A DNA stretch of 18,088 nucleotides from Holosporales bacterium. Its GTDB lineage: Bacteria > Pseudomonadota > Alphaproteobacteria > BNTO01. This document shows, piece by piece, positions 14,862-18,088 of this stretch. Every line of letters starts with the position of its first letter. Within the stretch, counting starts at the first letter, position 1. The stretch covers positions 1 to 18,088 of the forward strand of contig JAIRNU010000020.1 of the NCBI GenBank assembly GCA_031257945.1, in the 5' to 3' direction. Below the pieces are notes generated by a model. The model saw nothing but the letters and a program-made list of their open reading frames with translations. It did no database searches and had not been told where the DNA came from. The position numbers were made by a program, and so were the translations under genes.

Positions 14862-16523
14862 TTACGCCCAAATATGCACCCTTGGGACTAATTCCGTTTT
14901 AAAAAGTTCCGTAGAACACCAAACCAAAGCATCCATTCTGTCTGGCGATTTCCGCCTTGTTTCCGGGGAGTACTGGCACAGCTGGTCCTCCAACTCCGCA
15001 AATGGCTGCACATGGTAGATGCGACGTTGTTCATACAGCGCTGCAATCGGCTCTGCACGCGTAATCTTGCCGCGAGATGCGCGAACCGCGGAATATGGAA
15101 CACATGGGTCAAACGATTTAATCATCTCAGCAACCAAATCTCCCCCCTGATTTACCTCAGCAACCACGCGGTCCGCCCGAAATTCGTGAAATTTTTGGAC
15201 GACTTTTCGGCCCCAATCGTTCGGGCGATACTTACCGCTAGCATCGTCAATAACGTACGCTGTACCGTCTTCGCATAACCCCATTACGATAATCCCGGTT
15301 TCATCGCTATTTTCGTTGTAGGTTACTGCTGGGTCGACGGCAACAACAATCCGCACAAAGGGCTCTGTTGGCTGCTTATACACGATGAAATCCCGTTTCC
15401 AAAGGGCGTTTTGGTTTTCAAAAAGCAGGTCGCCATATAATTCTTGTCGGCCAAACGGGCTGCTGCCGTACTGTTTACTTACATAGTCAACAAACGATTG
15501 CGGGAGATTGGACGAATTATCGAAGGTGGACCCGACGGTTTTCACGGTATTAGGATCCTCCAAAATATCCTTCAAAACGGTGATTGGGCGCGGAGTTGTC
15601 GTGATGATACACTTCGGAGTCCCAAGCCGCAAGCACAGCATAAGCTGCTCATAAGTTTTTTCTGGATACCTAAACTTTGCGAACTCATCAACCCACGCCA
15701 AATCGAATTGCGGCCCGCGAAGGCAGTCGTACCGATCCGCGCCAAAAAGCTGTGCGACCGCTCCATTGGGCCAAGCGACTTGGTGCTTAGACGGTTCGAA
15801 TTTGGGGTAATTGGGGTCATCTGGCGGGTAAACGGACAAAAGCCCACTTACCCCAGCGACCATAACGCCGCGGGATTCGTCGATAGTCTGACCAATCATT
15901 GCGACCCGCTTACTTCGCTCTGAATCGACAAATTTACGGATAGCTTCTGCGCCAGTACGCGTTTTCCCAAAGCCTCTTCCGGCGAGGATTACCCAATTCC
16001 GCCAGGCGCCTGGTGGGATTTTTTGATTGGGTCGCGCGATTTTATCCCAATTGAATAACTCGCTATCGTACTTATGATCCGTTATATCTTCGCCTCCGCC
16101 ACCGAAGTCGCCGCCAAAGTCGCGATTTTTTGTCACTATTTCTCCCGCCATAATTACTTTGTAGCCAAGTATACTCGTCGGCATTTTGGCCTGAATTGCG
16201 GGCAGGATTTCGGCCGGGATTTCAGTTACGTATTCAACAGTGTTTTCAGGCGGCGGCTCCGCAGCTTCATTAACGGCAACGACCGGGATTTCTTGAACCT
16301 CCGGGTCTTGCGGCATGTTCTGAACAGTCTGAACAGCCGGCTCTTCCTGAATTTCATAAGTCACATTAGCCACATCGTTCTTGGCAACCTCAACGGCAGC
16401 CGCTGGTCCTTTCGCTGGCTTTGCATCGCAAAAAAACACCCGTGGTTTTATAAGATTCCACACAAAAGAGGATCTTGAAAAAATTACTCTACTACTATAA
16501 TCACTACAATTTGCTCCAAACAT
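14862..16523 (-). CDS. GTA-type phage large terminase with N-terminal extension
   Basis: The product is 553 aa and would be the packaging motor and nuclease that drives DNA into a capsid. The ATPase has Walker A AGRGFGKT (181-188), Walker B DLAWVDEF (D279, E280) and coupling motif ITTTPRP. The nuclease has VAVDPAV (D397), DRVVAEVNQGG and the C-terminal SPDRMDALVW, so all catalytic parts seem intact. WPNGAVAQLFGADRYDCLRGPQFDLAW and SPFGRQELYGDLL are typical of the gene transfer agent g2 family. Those proteins normally begin near the segment that here starts at about residue 150; the preceding part is Pro/Glu/Val-rich low complexity. ATG 16523 follows AGGGGAAG with good spacing; an ATG-frame extension to 16598 lacks this. 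No portal, protease or capsid gene is adjacent. Short palindromic elements flank it on both sides. Confidence 0.9.
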   Translation of the reverse strand: MFGANCSDYSSRVIFSRSSFVWNLIKPRVFFCDAKPAKGPAAAVEVAKNDVANVTYEIQEEPAVQTVQNMPQDPEVQEIPVVAVNEAAEPPPENTVEYVTEIPAEILPAIQAKMPTSILGYKVIMAGEIVTKNRDFGGDFGGGGEDITDHKYDSELFNWDKIARPNQKIPPGAWRNWVILAGRGFGKTRTGAEAIRKFVDSERSKRVAMIGQTIDESRGVMVAGVSGLLSVYPPDDPNYPKFEPSKHQVAWPNGAVAQLFGADRYDCLRGPQFDLAWVDEFAKFRYPEKTYEQLMLCLRLGTPKCIITTTPRPITVLKDILEDPNTVKTVGSTFDNSSNLPQSFVDYVSKQYGSSPFGRQELYGDLLFENQNALWKRDFIVYKQPTEPFVRIVVAVDPAVTYNENSDETGIIVMGLCEDGTAYVIDDASGKYRPNDWGRKVVQKFHEFRADRVVAEVNQGGDLVAEMIKSFDPCVPYSAVRASRGKITRAEPIAALYEQRRIYHVQPFAELEDQLCQYSPETRRKSPDRMDALVWCSTELFKTELVPRVHIWA

Positions 16524-16631
16524 AATAACTTCCCCTAAAAAAAATAACCTACACCAAGCGATTTCTCGCCACCATTTTATTACCGTTGCTGCAGACAACT
16601 CGTCAGGGCTGTCATACGAAGCTCGCTAGAT

Positions 16632-16708
16632 TAGACCAATTGCAAAAGTCAAATATGCCTCCAAATGACGCATAAACGCGTTCTTAGTGGCTTTTGCAAA
16701 TGGTCCAT
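16632..16708. repeat. Short palindromic MITE-like element
   Basis: TAGACCAATTGCAAAAG (16632-16648) and the reverse complement of 16692-16708 (TGGACCATTTGCAAAAG) are inverted repeats with three mismatches, enclosing about 43 nt. The ends match the elements at 4572-4717 and 14654-14722. It lies about 110 nt upstream of the terminase start, so it may sit within or beside the terminase promoter. Confidence 0.6.
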
Positions 16709-16825
16709 TAATGCACTATCAACTTGCGTTGTTCGCGGACATTGTCAGCGAGCGCTAGCTCGAGTTAAACTCCCCGATAATTTATTAGAACATATTGCTA
16801 AATAGTAAACAAGAAAAAATTAAGA

Positions 16826-16960
16826 GTGGTGGATTTTCAGCGCACTCCAAAGCGCAGCATCCATTTTGGTGTCGCCGAAGATGCAGCTTTTATGCTAGAA
16901 GGGCGGCAATTACTTGGTGTTCAAGATAATCTCGACTTTTGCAATAATCTAATGTTCTAG
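16826..16960. pseudogene. Possible decayed gene fragment
   Basis: This lies in the 534-nt gap between the terminase and the Sel1 lipoprotein gene, where no intact gene is supported. The plus strand has a 44-codon open frame from GTG 16826 to TAG 16958-16960. On the minus strand a stretch around 16820-16880 reads DTKMDAALWSALKIHHS before a stop. That resembles the terminase C-terminal pattern DRMDALVWCSTEL but has no open frame behind it. It may be the tail of a lost coding sequence, or chance. The rest of the gap (16709-16825) is AT-rich with nothing recognisable. Confidence 0.25.
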
Positions 16961-16982
16961 CGCTGTAAGCTAACCGCATACT

Positions 16983-17024
16983 GGCCTCCTCTGGTTTTTT
17001 CTAACTTCCCCTGGAGGCCTTTTT
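16983..17024 (+). terminator. Candidate rho-independent terminator
   Basis: GGCCTCC (16983-16989) and GGAGGCC (17013-17019) can pair as a 7-bp GC-rich stem around a 23-nt loop, followed by five T residues (17020-17024). The orientation is plus-strand, although no intact plus-strand gene lies upstream. It could serve the decayed fragment at 16826-16960, an unannotated RNA, or stop antisense transcription into the Sel1 lipoprotein gene. The loop is long, so it is uncertain. Confidence 0.35.
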
Positions 17025-17057
17025 GTATTTTGAATGCTGAATTTCATTTCTGATTTT

Positions 17058-17930
17058 TCAAGCGGGTCTTCTTTCCCTTCTTTGGAGAAGATAATCAAGT
17101 TGACTCTGCGCCTCTGGATTTCCTTGAGCTGCAGCCAGCCTATAGTAGCGTTCCGCTTCCGCTTCGTCCATTGGAACGCCATCACCCCGCGCGCGCATGG
17201 TTCCATACATAATTTGCGCCTCTGGATTCCCTTGATCTGCCGCCTTCTTACAGTAGTATGCTGCGCCCGCTTTGTCCTCTGGAACTAGGGCCCCCTCGGC
17301 TAGAATACGTGCAACTTCATATTGTGCTCCTGGATGCCCTTGATCTGCAGCTAGCTTCCAATAATGTGCCAACATCACCTCTCTGAACTGGAAGTCTTCT
17401 GCACCAATTCGTACAGTGTCGTCCTCTGTCCAACGTTTACCCTTCACTATCCAATCGCGATACCATCGACTAGCAAAAAATTTGCTGGCACATATAAGCT
17501 GCGCGTCTAGATTTCCGTTGTTTGCGGCCCGTATGCAATAACACGCCGTCTCATTGAGTATGTCAGCAAAAAGTTCATCATCACGCGTATAAACGGATGC
17601 CTTATCCAACACTCCACGCAAAATTATGAAATACTGAAACTGCGCATCCGGATTACCAGCGTCGGCAGCTGTCTTTATACTCCGTACTCTTTTCATGGCG
17701 TCAACAGCTTCCCTTAACACATGAGCACCTCTTACTACATCCCGCGGCACACCATTGCCAGCAAATAGGTTGTAGGCAAATTGGATTTGCCTAGAAATCC
17801 ACGGACCATCCGCAGGATCTTCTAGGCCATAGAGCATTTCGGCAACATCTTGACCGCCATGCGCATCAAATTGCCACACACAGCCAGCCAGCAATACAAT
17901 GGCGGGAATCTTAATAATACTACGATACAT
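17058..17930 (-). CDS. Sel1-repeat lipoprotein
   Basis: The product is 290 aa from ATG 17930. This start gives a short lipoprotein signal, MYRSIIKIPAIVLLAGC, with the lipidated Cys at 17. Further starts at 17984 and 18011 in the same frame would place 18-27 extra residues before it. The body contains Sel1 repeats, weak at first (IKTAADAGNPDAQFQYFII) and then three clear units of about 36 aa near the C-terminus: HYWKLAADQGHPGAQYEVAR, YYCKKAADQGNPEAQIMYG and YYRLAAAQGNPEAQSQLDYLL. The DNA of the last units is also similar (CTCTGGATTTCCTTGA, CTCTGGATTCCCTTGATCTGC-like), pointing to recent internal duplication. Sel1 lipoproteins serve as interaction scaffolds and are often expanded in intracellular bacteria; the partner is unknown. 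It is a single gene with no obvious operon mates. Confidence 0.82.
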   Translation of the reverse strand: MYRSIIKIPAIVLLAGCVWQFDAHGGQDVAEMLYGLEDPADGPWISRQIQFAYNLFAGNGVPRDVVRGAHVLREAVDAMKRVRSIKTAADAGNPDAQFQYFIILRGVLDKASVYTRDDELFADILNETACYCIRAANNGNLDAQLICASKFFASRWYRDWIVKGKRWTEDDTVRIGAEDFQFREVMLAHYWKLAADQGHPGAQYEVARILAEGALVPEDKAGAAYYCKKAADQGNPEAQIMYGTMRARGDGVPMDEAEAERYYRLAAAQGNPEAQSQLDYLLQRRERRPA

Positions 17931-18088
17931 AAAACCTATAATACGTTTACCTTTATCCTTGTATAGTATATTGTCCAGGTTCATATCAAATGAGAAAAAA
18001 AGTATGGGCAAAAAGGGCTAGCTGTTCCAAAGTACTCCAGTAAAAGTTAAGTAATAAATTGAGGCTTATACATTGATTATACATTATC

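Overview
The window looks like chromosome from a host-associated alphaproteobacterium, most likely a Holosporales/Rickettsiales-type endosymbiont of protists. That placement is inference. It rests on a GTA-type (alphaproteobacterial gene transfer agent) terminase, a DivL-like multi-PAS protein, two CtrA-type operator sites, small type VI secretion (T6SS) genes mixed with housekeeping genes, several secreted repeat proteins (Sel1-like and BspA-like leucine-rich repeats), and scattered short palindromic elements. Base composition is moderate to AT-rich, and gene order is patchy, with single housekeeping genes between accessory ones.

Layout. Positions 158-1674 (minus strand) hold a redox-dead DsbA-like lipoprotein followed by ruvC. 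Positions 1853-3577 (plus) encode a secreted BspA-like leucine-rich-repeat protein, then about 330 nt without a gene, then pgsA (3909-4565). A 146-bp element with terminal inverted repeats sits directly behind pgsA. Positions 4821-7568 are a compact T6SS operon: a CtrA-type promoter, tssB, tssC and an Hcp-like tube protein. Positions 7657-10610 (minus) hold, in transcription order, a GspL/PilN-like protein, a PilO/GspM-like protein, tRNA-Asp(GTC) and tadA. Positions 10811-13598 (plus) hold a DivL-like PAS protein without a kinase domain and an unrecognised gene. Positions 13623-14555 (minus) encode a secreted Sel1-repeat protein with its own CtrA-type promoter. Positions 14862-16523 (minus) encode a solitary GTA-type large terminase with an unusual N-terminal extension, bracketed by two short palindromic elements. 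Positions 17058-17930 (minus) encode a Sel1-repeat lipoprotein.

How it fits together. The strongest non-obvious signal is that the tssB promoter and the promoter of the Sel1 gene at 13623-14555 carry the same extended operator, GTTAAC-N6-TTAACTATTTGT. It contains the CtrA consensus TTAA-N7-TTAAC. The same window encodes a DivL-type PAS protein, a class that acts above CtrA in other Alphaproteobacteria, but here it has lost its histidine kinase module. This suggests, as inference, that the contractile sheath operon and a secreted repeat protein are regulated together through the cell-cycle or developmental CtrA pathway. All start sites and functions were read by eye; no database search was run.
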